Below are positions 14,957 to 23,380 of a DNA stretch of 32,525 nt, piece after piece; position 1 is the stretch's first letter, and each line of letters begins with the position of its first letter. Made by a program: the position numbers and the translations under genes. A model generated the notes under the pieces. That model saw only the letters and a list, made by a program, of their open reading frames with translations, had not been told where the DNA came from and did not search any database. The DNA is from Marvinbryantia sp. (GTDB lineage: Bacteria > Bacillota > Clostridia > Lachnospirales > Lachnospiraceae). The DNA lies in assembly GCA_016297895.1 (NCBI GenBank), contig JAEDFS010000019.1, positions 1 to 32,525 on the forward strand. Direction: 5' to 3'.

Positions 14957-16741
14957 ATGAGAGAAGAGTATCAGGTGGAAGAGGATCGGGCGGAAGACCG
15001 TCAGATGGAAATTGAAAACAGAATACGGAATCTGATGTGGACCGTAAGCGGTGACTACGAACTGGACGTGAAACCGGACGTAGAGGCATTTTTGAAAAAC
15101 AAATATATTGCTCTGTATGATGCTGTCAAGCAGGGGGGATTTGCACGATATTTTCAGTGGAATACCTTTGCCATGTATGTTGTGAAGAAGATATACTGCG
15201 GAGCGGAGGAAAGTTCGTTGATGCGTATCGCCCAGCTCTGTGTGGATGCGGCGGTCTATCCAAAGATCAGCAAAGAACGGCCGGGTGTGATTCAGATCCG
15301 AAGAAAAGCATATGATGCCATGCTGGAACATGATTTTTATAAAATGACCCAGTCCTTTCTGGGAAGAGTCAAGCTGGCCATTCTGCGCAGGGAGCTTGGC
15401 GGGGATGAACAGATGGAGCAGCGGATCAGGGAGGTGGCAGAGGAGATCCGGAAGCTGGAAACAGCAGAGGATACAATGGAGATTATCCGCACGGCAGACC
15501 GGATCTATAACACGGTTGTGGATCGTGGGTTTGAAAAAAAGCATGGAGACCTTGCACATGTGCTGGCGGTAGAGACAGAAGAACTGGCGGAAGCGGGGTG
15601 GAAAGATCTCCTGGAGGAGGAGCTGGCTGATTCTGTGCTGGAACAGATGCTGGAGAAGGTGAATTCCAAAGTCACTTCTCTGGAAGAAATCCTGGATCGG
15701 GATGAGGAGAAAACAAAGAAATCGGGAAAGACCATCGTGGTGCTGGATCAGGAAGCGATCGCCAAAATGAATCATTATATTCAGCTGAATTTTGGACGTT
15801 CTTATTTAAACGATCTGGAGCAGAAACGGTTAAATTTCAGGCTGTGCAGGGGAGCTCATGCGGATTGCAGTCTGTACTTTACCGAAGGAATTCTGGCGAG
15901 CCCGGTATTAGTCAATGCACAGTATGTAAATGCAAAAAAACAGGCAGACAGAAACAGGCTGCTTTTGCACAACAGCAAGAGTGTGGTGAAACGGAATATT
16001 GAACTCATGACAGACAGCCTTCGGCGTTCCCTGGTTCGGAGAACGGAAAATGAGGAGATCCCTGCAGATTATGGGGTGATCCGTCCTGCCCTTCTGTGGA
16101 AAGTGGGAAGGACAGAGCCGGAAAAGCTGTTTCGCAAGGTCGTAAAACAGAACCATTCGGAATTTGTGGTAGACGTACTGATGGATGCCAGCGGATCTCA
16201 GCGGGACCGGCAGAGCCGGGTCGCTCTCCAGGCATATATCATCAGTGAAGCGCTGAGTAATGTGGGGATCCCTCATCGGGTCATGAGTTTTTGCACATTC
16301 TGGGATTACACGGTGATGCAGCGGATGCGGGAATATGATGCCCCAAGAAAGGAAAATCAGAACATTCTGAATTACACCACATCTTCCAACAACCGGGACG
16401 GACTGGCTATCCGTGCAGCGGCAGATTCTCTGCTGGCAAGAGAGGAGGAAAACCGGATCCTGATCGTGCTCAGTGATGGAAGACCTAATGATGTGGTCGT
16501 TAACCGTCCGGGCAGCCGGAATCCCAGGCCATACTGCGGAGAGTATGCGGTGAGTGATACGGCCAAGGAAGTGCGAAAGGCCAGAAATCTGGGAATTTTT
16601 GTTCTGGGAGTGTTTGCCGGGGAAGAAAAGGATCTGGCAGCGGAGAAAAAGATTTTCGGGAAAGACTTTGCCTATATCCGGGATATCCGTAATTTCTCAG
16701 CCGTGGTGTGCCGATATCTGCAGAAATTGCTGGATTGGTAA
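14957..16741 (+). CDS. VWA-domain protein paired with the MoxR ATPase (NorD/CobT-like)
   Basis: The 594-aa protein has a charged helical N-terminal region (1-400) and a C-terminal von Willebrand A domain (about 403-594). The metal-ion site is intact: DASGS (410-414), the TSSNNRDG loop (475-482) and LSDGRPND (505-512). This arrangement matches the NorD/CobT-type partners of MoxR ATPases, where the VWA protein binds the client. The ATG at 14957 is used; an in-frame TTG six bases earlier has no better ribosome site. No signal peptide or membrane segment is seen, so it is cytoplasmic. It ends the three-gene operon; no strong terminator follows before the next promoter. Confidence 0.88.
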   Translation: MREEYQVEEDRAEDRQMEIENRIRNLMWTVSGDYELDVKPDVEAFLKNKYIALYDAVKQGGFARYFQWNTFAMYVVKKIYCGAEESSLMRIAQLCVDAAVYPKISKERPGVIQIRRKAYDAMLEHDFYKMTQSFLGRVKLAILRRELGGDEQMEQRIREVAEEIRKLETAEDTMEIIRTADRIYNTVVDRGFEKKHGDLAHVLAVETEELAEAGWKDLLEEELADSVLEQMLEKVNSKVTSLEEILDRDEEKTKKSGKTIVVLDQEAIAKMNHYIQLNFGRSYLNDLEQKRLNFRLCRGAHADCSLYFTEGILASPVLVNAQYVNAKKQADRNRLLLHNSKSVVKRNIELMTDSLRRSLVRRTENEEIPADYGVIRPALLWKVGRTEPEKLFRKVVKQNHSEFVVDVLMDASGSQRDRQSRVALQAYIISEALSNVGIPHRVMSFCTFWDYTVMQRMREYDAPRKENQNILNYTTSSNNRDGLAIRAAADSLLAREEENRILIVLSDGRPNDVVVNRPGSRNPRPYCGEYAVSDTAKEVRKARNLGIFVLGVFAGEEKDLAAEKKIFGKDFAYIRDIRNFSAVVCRYLQKLLDW

Positions 16742-16808
16742 TTGTAAAACCTTTTGAACCTTCAAATGTAACGAAAAAGAAATGAATTTAAAAATTTGTT
16801 AATAATTA

Positions 16809-16837
16809 TTGACACTGATGGAAACGTGTGTTAATAT
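16809..16837 (+). promoter_or_regulatory. Promoter of the NlpC/P60 gene
   Basis: Perfect TTGACA (16809-16814), a 17-bp spacer and TAATAT (16832-16837). Start of transcription would be near 16844. Confidence 0.8.
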
Positions 16838-16851
16838 ATGAACGTAATAAA

Positions 16852-16868
16852 TGTAACAAATTTGTAAT
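16852..16868 (+). promoter_or_regulatory. Candidate WalR box
   Basis: TGTAAC-AAATT-TGTAAT fits the WalR (YycF) direct-repeat consensus TGTWAH-N5-TGTWAH. It lies just after the expected transcription start of a wall hydrolase, the usual kind of WalR target. A downstream position would favour repression. Extra single TGTAA half-sites lie at 16743 and 16767. Confidence 0.6.
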
Positions 16869-16907
16869 AATATGGAAATGGTTAGTTGATTTGGAGGTTG
16901 ATTGGTA

Positions 16908-18368
16908 ATGAACAAGGGAATGAAGAATCATGTGATGAAAGCTGCGGCATGTTTTCTGGCTGGTAGTATGACAGTGGCAGGAAGTTCAGTGGCAGCTTCT
17001 GCGGCAGGCGTATCTCTGGTGGGCCTGCAGGCAGCGACTTCACAGGTTGAAGATACAGAAATTGAAGCAGCTGAGACGGAAATACAGACAGAGGCTGTCG
17101 AAACAGAAGCATCTGAGGAGACCGTTGAGGAGACGGATGAGGCGGAAGCACCGGTTTACGAGAATTTGACCGACACAACTGTCGTAGCTCAGACTTCCGG
17201 GGATGTGTACATTAATATCCGTTCCAATCCCAGCACAGATGCGGAGATCGTAGGAAAGATGTACAATAATAATGCTGCTACCGTACTTGCAGATGACGGT
17301 GAGTGGCTGTATATACAGTCCGGAAACTGTACCGGATATGTGGCTAAATACCTGATGACCACAGGAAGCGCTGCTCAGGAAGTGGTAGATAACGTAGGTA
17401 CACCGGTAGCACAGACTTATGTTGATGCACTGATGGTTCGTTCAGAGCCGTCTGAAGATGCGGAACAGATCGGTATGATCACTTCCGATGATGCGGTTAT
17501 TTTGCTGGAAGACCTGGGAGGATGGTCAAAGATTTCTGTAGACGGCATGGTGGGATATGTATGTGCAGATTATGTAAGCTATGATGTAGATATGCCGCAG
17601 GCAGAGTCAAGAGAAGAGGAAGCTGCCAGAATCGAAGCGGAGAATCAGGCATGGATTGAGTATCAGCAGCAGCAGGAACAGGCTTACCTGGAAGCACTGG
17701 CAGCAGAACAGGCAGCGTGGGAAGCACAGAACCAGGCATGGATCGAATATCTCCAGAGCCAGGGACAGTATGTGGAGAACACCACAGACCAGACGGTGAC
17801 CGATCAGACCTATACAGATGCAGAATACACGGATCAGACTTATACGGATGGAACATATACGGATCAGACCTATACAGATCAGACCTACACAGACCAGACA
17901 GTAACGGATCAGACCTATACAGAGGAAACTTATACGGATCAGAGTTACACAGATGATACTTATGTAGATGAAGCGACTGCATCTGCAGATACGGGCGTTT
18001 CTTCAGCAAGACAGCAGGTCGTAGATTATGCACTTCAGTTCGTGGGTAACCCCTATGTATGGGGCGGCACCAGCCTGACAAGCGGTGCAGACTGTTCCGG
18101 ATTTACCCAGTCGGTTATGGCAGATAACGGAATCAGTATCAGCCGTACAGCAGGTGCACAGTCTCAGGGCGGTACTTCCGTAGATCTGAGCGATATCCAG
18201 CCGGGTGACCTTCTCTTCTACTCAGGAAGCGGTGACTACGGAATCGGTCATGTATCCATGTATATCGGCAACGGACAGGTAGTACATGCAAGCAACTCTA
18301 CCGATGGAATTATCGTATCAGATATCGATTACAGAACACCGGTATCTGCAAAGAGCTATATTGATTAA
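16908..18368 (+). CDS. Secreted NlpC/P60 peptidoglycan hydrolase with two SH3 domains
   Basis: A signal peptide (about 1-34) is followed by an E/T-rich linker, two bacterial SH3 domains (about 96-153 and 169-226), a Q/E/A-rich helical segment (about 235-287, with a duplicated NQAWIEY), a tandem repeat tract of the unit YTDQT (about 293-356) and a C-terminal NlpC/P60 domain (about 367-486). The catalytic residues are C396 in ADCSGF, H448 in GHVSMYIG and H460 in VVHAS. Such enzymes cut the stem peptide of peptidoglycan, often between D-Glu and the diamino acid, during growth and cell separation. ATG 16908 is used because GGAGG lies 10 nt upstream; an in-frame TTG at 16902 is too close. It is monocistronic with promoter, WalR box and terminator. 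Confidence 0.94.
   Translation: MNKGMKNHVMKAAACFLAGSMTVAGSSVAASAAGVSLVGLQAATSQVEDTEIEAAETEIQTEAVETEASEETVEETDEAEAPVYENLTDTTVVAQTSGDVYINIRSNPSTDAEIVGKMYNNNAATVLADDGEWLYIQSGNCTGYVAKYLMTTGSAAQEVVDNVGTPVAQTYVDALMVRSEPSEDAEQIGMITSDDAVILLEDLGGWSKISVDGMVGYVCADYVSYDVDMPQAESREEEAARIEAENQAWIEYQQQQEQAYLEALAAEQAAWEAQNQAWIEYLQSQGQYVENTTDQTVTDQTYTDAEYTDQTYTDGTYTDQTYTDQTYTDQTVTDQTYTEETYTDQSYTDDTYVDEATASADTGVSSARQQVVDYALQFVGNPYVWGGTSLTSGADCSGFTQSVMADNGISISRTAGAQSQGGTSVDLSDIQPGDLLFYSGSGDYGIGHVSMYIGNGQVVHASNSTDGIIVSDIDYRTPVSAKSYID
17791..17975 (+). repeat. In-gene tandem repeat encoding YTDQT units
   Basis: About a dozen 15-bp units of the type GATCAGACCTATACA, with silent and missense variants, encode TDQTY-like pentapeptides with T/D/E/Y variants. 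They form a hydrophilic spacer between the coiled region and the catalytic domain. Such tracts readily change copy number by slippage. Confidence 0.85.
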
Positions 18369-18390
18369 AAAAGAAGAAAAGCTGACAGAG

Positions 18391-18428
18391 GGTCGCTGCA
18401 CTTTATGTGCGGCGGCCTTGTTTTTTTC
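18391..18428 (+). terminator. Terminator of the NlpC/P60 gene
   Basis: GGTCGCTGCAC (18391-18401) pairs with GTGCGGCGGCC (18407-18417), two pairs being G-T, then TTG and seven T. Confidence 0.85.
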
Positions 18429-18457
18429 TTGAATTTACAGCGCAAATACGTTATATT
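18429..18457 (+). promoter_or_regulatory. Promoter of the glutamine synthetase gene
   Basis: TTGAAT (18429-18434), a 17-bp spacer and TATATT (18452-18457). It abuts the preceding terminator. Confidence 0.65.
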
Positions 18458-18534
18458 TTTAATGTATCAGAGAAAGAGAAGCAGTTTTTTGAAGCAGATG
18501 CTTAAAAAATTCTGTATGAGGACATGGAGGATAT

Positions 18535-20646
18535 ATGAGCGAGTTGATCAATGTTGCCGAGCTGTTCGGTGAAAATGTGTTTAACGACAGGGTGATGCAG
18601 GAGAAGCTTCCTAAAAAAGTATATAAAGAGCTTCACAAGACCATCGATGATGGAAAAGAACTGGATCCCATGATTGCGGAAGTAGTAGCAGGTGCGATGA
18701 AGGAGTGGGCCATCGAAAAAGGTGCGACCCATTATACTCACTGGTTTCAGCCCCTTACGGGATTTACTGCGGAAAAACATGATTCTTTTATTACGGCACC
18801 GAAGGCAGACGGTTCCATTCAGATGGAATTTTCCGGAAAAGAGCTGATCAAAGGCGAACCGGATGCTTCTTCTTTCCCATCCGGAGGACTGCGTGCGACC
18901 TTTGAGGCAAGAGGATATACAGCCTGGGATTGCACTTCACCGGCGTTTGTGCGTCAGGATGCGGCCGGAGCAATTCTTTGCATTCCCACGGCGTTCTGTT
19001 CCTATACCGGAGAGGCGCTGGATCAGAAAACACCGCTGCTTCGTTCCATGGAAGCAATCCAGACTCAGACTCTGCGTCTTCTGCGTCTTCTTGGAAATAC
19101 CACCTCGAAAAAGGTAAAACCGTCAGTAGGAGTGGAGCAGGAGTATTTTATTGTTGACAGAGAAAAATATCTGAAGAGAAAAGACCTGATTTTTACGGGA
19201 CGTACCCTGTTTGGCGCCATGCCGCCCAAGGGGCAGGAACTGGATGATCATTATTTTGGAGTCATTCGTCCCAGAATTGCCGCTTTTATGCGGGATGTGA
19301 ACAAGGAACTCTGGAAACTGGGGGTATCCGCAAAGACACAGCATAACGAAGTGGCTCCGGCCCAGCATGAGCTGGCACCGATCTATGCAGAGTGCAATGT
19401 GGCGGCGGATCACAATCAGATCATTATGGAGACGCTGAAACGGGTGGCAGAGGAACACGGGCTGCAGTGTCTGCTTCATGAGAAGCCCTTTGCCGGTGTC
19501 AATGGCTCCGGTAAACATAACAACTGGTCTCTGACAACGGATGACGGTATTAATCTGCTGGATCCGGGCAAGACGCCTCATGAGAATGTGCAGTTCCTGC
19601 TGATTTTGACCTGTATCCTGCGGGCAGTGGACCGTCATGCGGATCTGCTGCGGGAGTCCGCTGCAGATGTGGGAAATGACCATCGTCTGGGTGCCAATGA
19701 GGCTCCGCCGGCGATCATTTCCGTATTCTTAGGGGAGCAGCTTCAGGATGTGCTTTCTCAGCTGATCAGTACCGGAGAGGCGACCCACAGCATTAAAGGC
19801 GGCACGCTGCACACCGGAGTGAAGACACTGCCGGACTTTGCAAAGGACGCCACGGACAGAAACCGTACATCTCCCTTTGCTTTTACGGGCAATAAATTTG
19901 AATTCCGTATGGTGGGATCCCGTGATTCCGTGGCGGAGTGCAATGTGGTGATCAACACCATCGTGGCGGAGGCATTTTCGGACGCCTGCGATGTGCTGGA
20001 GACTGCAGAAGATAAATCTATGGCAATCCATAATCTGATCAAGGAATATGCAAGTGAGCATCAGCGGATCGTATTTAACGGAAACGGATATTCTGAGGAA
20101 TGGGTAGAAGAGGCAGCCAGAAGGGGCCTTCCCAATATTACTTCCATGGTCGAGGCGATTCCGGCGCTTGTGACAGATAAGGCAGTGGAGCTCTTTGGCA
20201 AGTTTGGAGTATTTACAAGAGCAGAGCTTGTTTCCCGTGCGGAAATTCAGTATGAAGGATACTCCAAGGCACTGAACATCGAGGCAAGAGCGATGATCGA
20301 CATTGCCAGCAAGCAGATTATCCCGGCTGTTTTCCGTTTCAACAGAAGTCTGTCTGATACGGTGAACACCATGAAAGAGGCAGGAGTGGAGATTCATGTG
20401 CCTCTTGAAATGCTTAGACAGTCCAGCAGACTGCTGGCAGTGACCAAGACCTCTCTTACCCGTCTGGAGGAAGTGACCGATATCGCAGCACAGATGGAGC
20501 CCGGAAGAGAGCAGGCTGTATATTACTACGAAGTAGTATCAAAGGCGATGGCAGATCTTCGTGTTCCGGTAGATCAGCTGGAAATGATCGTGGACAAGGA
20601 AGAGTGGCCTATGCCGTCCTATGGGGATCTGCTGTTTGAGGTATAA
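18535..20646 (+). CDS. glnN: Glutamine synthetase type III
   Basis: The enzyme makes glutamine from glutamate, ammonium and ATP in the cytoplasm. The 703-aa length and sequence identify the large class III form typical of Bacteroidetes and clostridia rather than GlnA. Active-site blocks are SVGVEQEYF (E201, E203 as metal ligands), HNEVAPAQHE (270-279), GVNGSGKHNNWS (321-332) and NDHRLGANEAPPAI near 375-390. GGAGG stands 5 nt before the ATG. It is followed by an ammonium transporter fused to PII, so the pair couples ammonium entry to its assimilation. The spacer between them carries a separate promoter, so the two genes can be controlled apart. Confidence 0.97.
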   Translation: MSELINVAELFGENVFNDRVMQEKLPKKVYKELHKTIDDGKELDPMIAEVVAGAMKEWAIEKGATHYTHWFQPLTGFTAEKHDSFITAPKADGSIQMEFSGKELIKGEPDASSFPSGGLRATFEARGYTAWDCTSPAFVRQDAAGAILCIPTAFCSYTGEALDQKTPLLRSMEAIQTQTLRLLRLLGNTTSKKVKPSVGVEQEYFIVDREKYLKRKDLIFTGRTLFGAMPPKGQELDDHYFGVIRPRIAAFMRDVNKELWKLGVSAKTQHNEVAPAQHELAPIYAECNVAADHNQIIMETLKRVAEEHGLQCLLHEKPFAGVNGSGKHNNWSLTTDDGINLLDPGKTPHENVQFLLILTCILRAVDRHADLLRESAADVGNDHRLGANEAPPAIISVFLGEQLQDVLSQLISTGEATHSIKGGTLHTGVKTLPDFAKDATDRNRTSPFAFTGNKFEFRMVGSRDSVAECNVVINTIVAEAFSDACDVLETAEDKSMAIHNLIKEYASEHQRIVFNGNGYSEEWVEEAARRGLPNITSMVEAIPALVTDKAVELFGKFGVFTRAELVSRAEIQYEGYSKALNIEARAMIDIASKQIIPAVFRFNRSLSDTVNTMKEAGVEIHVPLEMLRQSSRLLAVTKTSLTRLEEVTDIAAQMEPGREQAVYYYEVVSKAMADLRVPVDQLEMIVDKEEWPMPSYGDLLFEV

Positions 20647-20737
20647 AACAGATTTTGGTAAAAATGCTGATTTATTTTTCAAAGGACAAGAAAATTGTAA
20701 GCCATCTGCCGAAATATAAAAAAAGTATAAATTCACG

Positions 20738-20766
20738 TTGACAAAGAAAACGTTGCATGGTATGAT
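20738..20766 (+). promoter_or_regulatory. Promoter of the amt-PII gene
   Basis: Perfect TTGACA (20738-20743), a 17-bp spacer and TATGAT (20761-20766). The transcript would carry a leader of about 180 nt before the start codon. Confidence 0.8.
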
Positions 20767-20783
20767 TCCTGCATAAAGCAAAG

Positions 20784-20819
20784 GCGCTGTGGAAAAGAAT
20801 TCCATAGCGCTTTTATTTA
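20784..20819 (+). terminator. First leader terminator of amt-PII
   Basis: GCGCTGTGGAA (20784-20794) pairs with TTCCATAGCGC (20800-20810), 11 bp with one G-T pair, followed by TTTTATTTA. It lies just after the presumed transcription start, well before the gene, and so acts in the leader. Confidence 0.75.
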
Positions 20820-20822
20820 TGG

Positions 20823-20903
20823 AAAAAGAGCAAAACAAAGGTGTTTTGAGTACGGACAGCAGCAGACGGACAGCCGGAAACACTTTTGATTTTGCTCTTT
20901 TTT
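20823..20903 (+). terminator. Second leader terminator of amt-PII, long stem
   Basis: A lower stem of 13 bp (20823-20835 with 20890-20902) stacks on an 11-bp upper stem (20836-20846 with 20878-20888) across one bulged A. The 31-nt apical part is repeat-like (ACGGACAGCAGCAGACGGACAG). The 3' arm contains TTTTTT, so it can end transcription. A second stop in one leader suggests regulated antitermination. The region 20647-20952 holds no other gene. Confidence 0.7.
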
Positions 20904-20952
20904 CATGCAGCAGAGAGAAAAAATTTCGCTGCAGGAAAAGGAGGAGAGAATT

Positions 20953-22701
20953 ATGACAGAAGAAATTATGAGTGCTGTGAACGGGCAGGTATTTGCAGTC
21001 TGGTTCCTGATCGGAGCTGCCCTGGTGTTCTGGATGCAGGCAGGCTTTGCTATGGTAGAGGCTGGCTTTACCAGAGCGAAAAACACCGGTAACATCATCA
21101 TGAAAAACCTGATGGATTTCTGTATTGGTACCTGTGTATTTATTCCTATCGGCTTTGGATTGCTGCTGGGAGAGGATTTATTTGGATTTATCGGAAAACC
21201 TGGATTTGATATTTTCACATCCTACTCCAGCTTTGACTGGTCCAATTTCGTATTTAACCTGGTGTTCTGCGCAACGACCGCTACCATCGTATCCGGTGCA
21301 ATGGCAGAACGTACCAAATTCTTATCATACTGTATTTATTCAGCAGTGATCTCTGCAGTGATCTACCCCATAGAGGCTCACTGGATCTGGGGCGGCGGCT
21401 GGCTTTCACAGCTTGGCTTCCATGATTTTGCAGGTTCCTGTGCGATTCATATGGTAGGAGGTCTTTCCGCTCTGATCGGTGCCAAGATCCTTGGACCCCG
21501 TATCGGAAAGTTTTCAAAAGACAAAGCAGGCAGAATTACAAAAGTCAATGCATTTCCGGGACATAACATTCCGCTGGGTGCTCTGGGTGTATTCATTCTC
21601 TGGCTTGGCTGGTATGGATTTAACGGTGCGGCAGCAACCTCTGTAGAACAGCTTGGTTCCATCTTTGTAACCACAACCATCGCACCGGCAGTGGCAACCG
21701 TTGTATGTATGATCTTTACATGGATCAAATATGGAAAACCTGATGTCTCCATGTGTCTGAATGCATCTTTGGCAGGTCTGGTGGCTATCACTGCTCCCTG
21801 CGACGTGACAGATGCCACCGGCGCTATCATCATCGGCGCAGTAGCAGGCGTTTTAGTAGTATTTGGTGTATGGCTTCTTGACTATGTATTACATATTGAT
21901 GACCCGGTAGGTGCAGTAGCTGTTCATTTTATGAATGGTGTCTGGGGAACCATTGCAACAGGTCTTTTCGCAACGACCAGTGCTCCCGGAAATGATGCCC
22001 TTGTCGGTCTGTTCTATGGCGGCGGCGCAGATCTGCTGATCAAACAGATCCTCGGAGTAGTTACCGTCTGTGCATGGACTGCAGTAACCATTACCATCGC
22101 ATTTCTGATCATCAAGGCGACCGTTGGACTTCGTGTGACAGAAGAAGAGGAAATCGTTGGTCTGGATGCAAAAGAACATGGACTTACCTCTGCTTATGCA
22201 GGCTTCAGCATTATGGATATTTCCAACACCATGATCATGGAAGTAAACGAACATACACAGCTTGGAGCAGAAAGCTACGAGGCTGCAACTCCGGTTCAGA
22301 GAGCAGCAGCTGTTCCGGTGGTCAAGGAACCGTCTGTTGGTGCAACCGGTATGTACAAAGTCGTGATCATTGCAAAACTGTCCAGATACGATGTGCTGAG
22401 AAAGGCAATGAACGATCTGGGTGTAACCGGCATGACCGTGACACAGGTTATGGGCTGTGGCGTTCAGAAGGGTGCAGGCGAGATGTATCGTGGAGCTGAA
22501 GTGGATGCAACCCTGCTTCCGAAGGTAAAAGTCGAAGTAGTCATCGGCAATATCGATGTGGATGAAGTGATCGAGACTGCAAAGAGAACTCTTTACACAG
22601 GACATATCGGAGATGGAAAGATCTTTGTATACAGTGTGGATAAGGTTGTCAAGATCCGTACAGGAGAAGAAGATCTGGAAGCACTGAAAGACGTGGAATA
22701 A
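20953..22701 (+). CDS. amt: Ammonium transporter fused to a PII signalling domain
   Basis: Residues 1 to about 405 form an Amt/MEP ammonium channel with 11 expected membrane helices. They include the twin histidines H166 (CAIHMVGG) and H325 (VAVHFMNG), the WGGGWL stretch and the usual VTEEEEIVGLD tail. After a linker (about 406-465), residues 467-582 form a complete PII (GlnB/GlnK-like) domain with a T-loop (QKGAGEMYRGAEVDATLLPKV region, 505-525) and the ATP-binding TGHIGDGKIF and KIRTGEED. PII domains sense ATP/ADP and 2-oxoglutarate and gate Amt. Position 517 is V where the uridylylated Tyr51 of enterobacterial PII would sit. The start at 20953 has AAAGGAGG 8 nt upstream; an earlier ATG at 20905 lies in the terminator arm. 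582 aa. Confidence 0.95.
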   Translation: MTEEIMSAVNGQVFAVWFLIGAALVFWMQAGFAMVEAGFTRAKNTGNIIMKNLMDFCIGTCVFIPIGFGLLLGEDLFGFIGKPGFDIFTSYSSFDWSNFVFNLVFCATTATIVSGAMAERTKFLSYCIYSAVISAVIYPIEAHWIWGGGWLSQLGFHDFAGSCAIHMVGGLSALIGAKILGPRIGKFSKDKAGRITKVNAFPGHNIPLGALGVFILWLGWYGFNGAAATSVEQLGSIFVTTTIAPAVATVVCMIFTWIKYGKPDVSMCLNASLAGLVAITAPCDVTDATGAIIIGAVAGVLVVFGVWLLDYVLHIDDPVGAVAVHFMNGVWGTIATGLFATTSAPGNDALVGLFYGGGADLLIKQILGVVTVCAWTAVTITIAFLIIKATVGLRVTEEEEIVGLDAKEHGLTSAYAGFSIMDISNTMIMEVNEHTQLGAESYEAATPVQRAAAVPVVKEPSVGATGMYKVVIIAKLSRYDVLRKAMNDLGVTGMTVTQVMGCGVQKGAGEMYRGAEVDATLLPKVKVEVVIGNIDVDEVIETAKRTLYTGHIGDGKIFVYSVDKVVKIRTGEEDLEALKDVE

Positions 22702-22737
22702 ACTTATCTCAGTCGAGGAGAAACTTTGTTTTATGTG

Positions 22738-22768
22738 ACACCGCTGGTCGTTGACCGGCGGTGTTTTT
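22738..22768 (+). terminator. Terminator of amt-PII
   Basis: ACACCGCTGGTC (22738-22749) pairs with GACCGGCGGTGT (22753-22764), then TTTT. Confidence 0.88.
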
Positions 22769-22822
22769 GCTGTATCGGGAAAAAAAGTTTTCTTCCTGAG
22801 AGAATAACCCATGAACTGGCAA

Positions 22823-22851
22823 TTGTTTTTTCTTATGAATAATATTATAAT
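22823..22851 (+). promoter_or_regulatory. Promoter of the HD / PF06541 pair
   Basis: TTGTTT (22823-22828), a 17-bp spacer and a perfect TATAAT (22846-22851). Confidence 0.65.
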
Positions 22852-22909
22852 ATCCACATACGGAAAATCAACAACTGTTCAGCGACAATAAATAAGGACG
22901 GGTTTTGAC

Positions 22910-23380
22910 ATGATAAATAAATATATTGAAACAGAAATCCATAATTTAATAAACGAAGGCAGGCTTGTGGAAACAAAACGGTATATGCAGCATGGTTCAG
23001 TTAGTGTTTATGAACATTGCGTGAGAGTAGCTAAACTAAGCATGCGACTTCGAGAGTTATTAAAGATTCCAATAAATAGCAAAGAACTAATCCGAGGTGC
23101 ATTATTGCATGATTATTTTCTATATGACTGGCATGATTCAAATAATGGACATCCGGTACATGGGATAACACATCCCAGAACTGCATTAAATAACGCTGGT
23201 CAGGATTACTGTCTGACAGATGTAGAGAAGGATATTATTCTGCACCATATGTTTCCACTGACATTGATACCCCCAAGACACAAGGAGGCATGGATTGTAT
23301 GCGTTGCAGATAAGATATGTGCAATGCAGGAAACGATAGAACCATTTTTGATATATTTGAACAGGAAGGAAAATGCATAG
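22910..23380 (+). CDS. HD-domain phosphohydrolase-like protein
   Basis: The 156-aa cytoplasmic protein has the metal-binding pattern of HD hydrolases: H36, the H67-D68 doublet in ALLHDYF, H112/H113 and D134 in VADKI. Family members cleave phosphate esters of nucleotides or other small molecules. The substrate here cannot be named. Codons are clearly more A/T-rich than in the flanking genes, for example many AAT, ATA and TTA. The ribosome site AAGGA (22894-22898) is a little far from the ATG. Its TAG stop is directly followed by the ATG of the membrane protein gene, so translation is coupled and the two probably work together. Confidence 0.85.
   Translation: MINKYIETEIHNLINEGRLVETKRYMQHGSVSVYEHCVRVAKLSMRLRELLKIPINSKELIRGALLHDYFLYDWHDSNNGHPVHGITHPRTALNNAGQDYCLTDVEKDIILHHMFPLTLIPPRHKEAWIVCVADKICAMQETIEPFLIYLNRKENA

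Noticed and set aside
17791..17975. CRISPR-like array
   Set aside because: The short repeats are contiguous, lack spacers and are an in-frame part of the NlpC/P60 gene.
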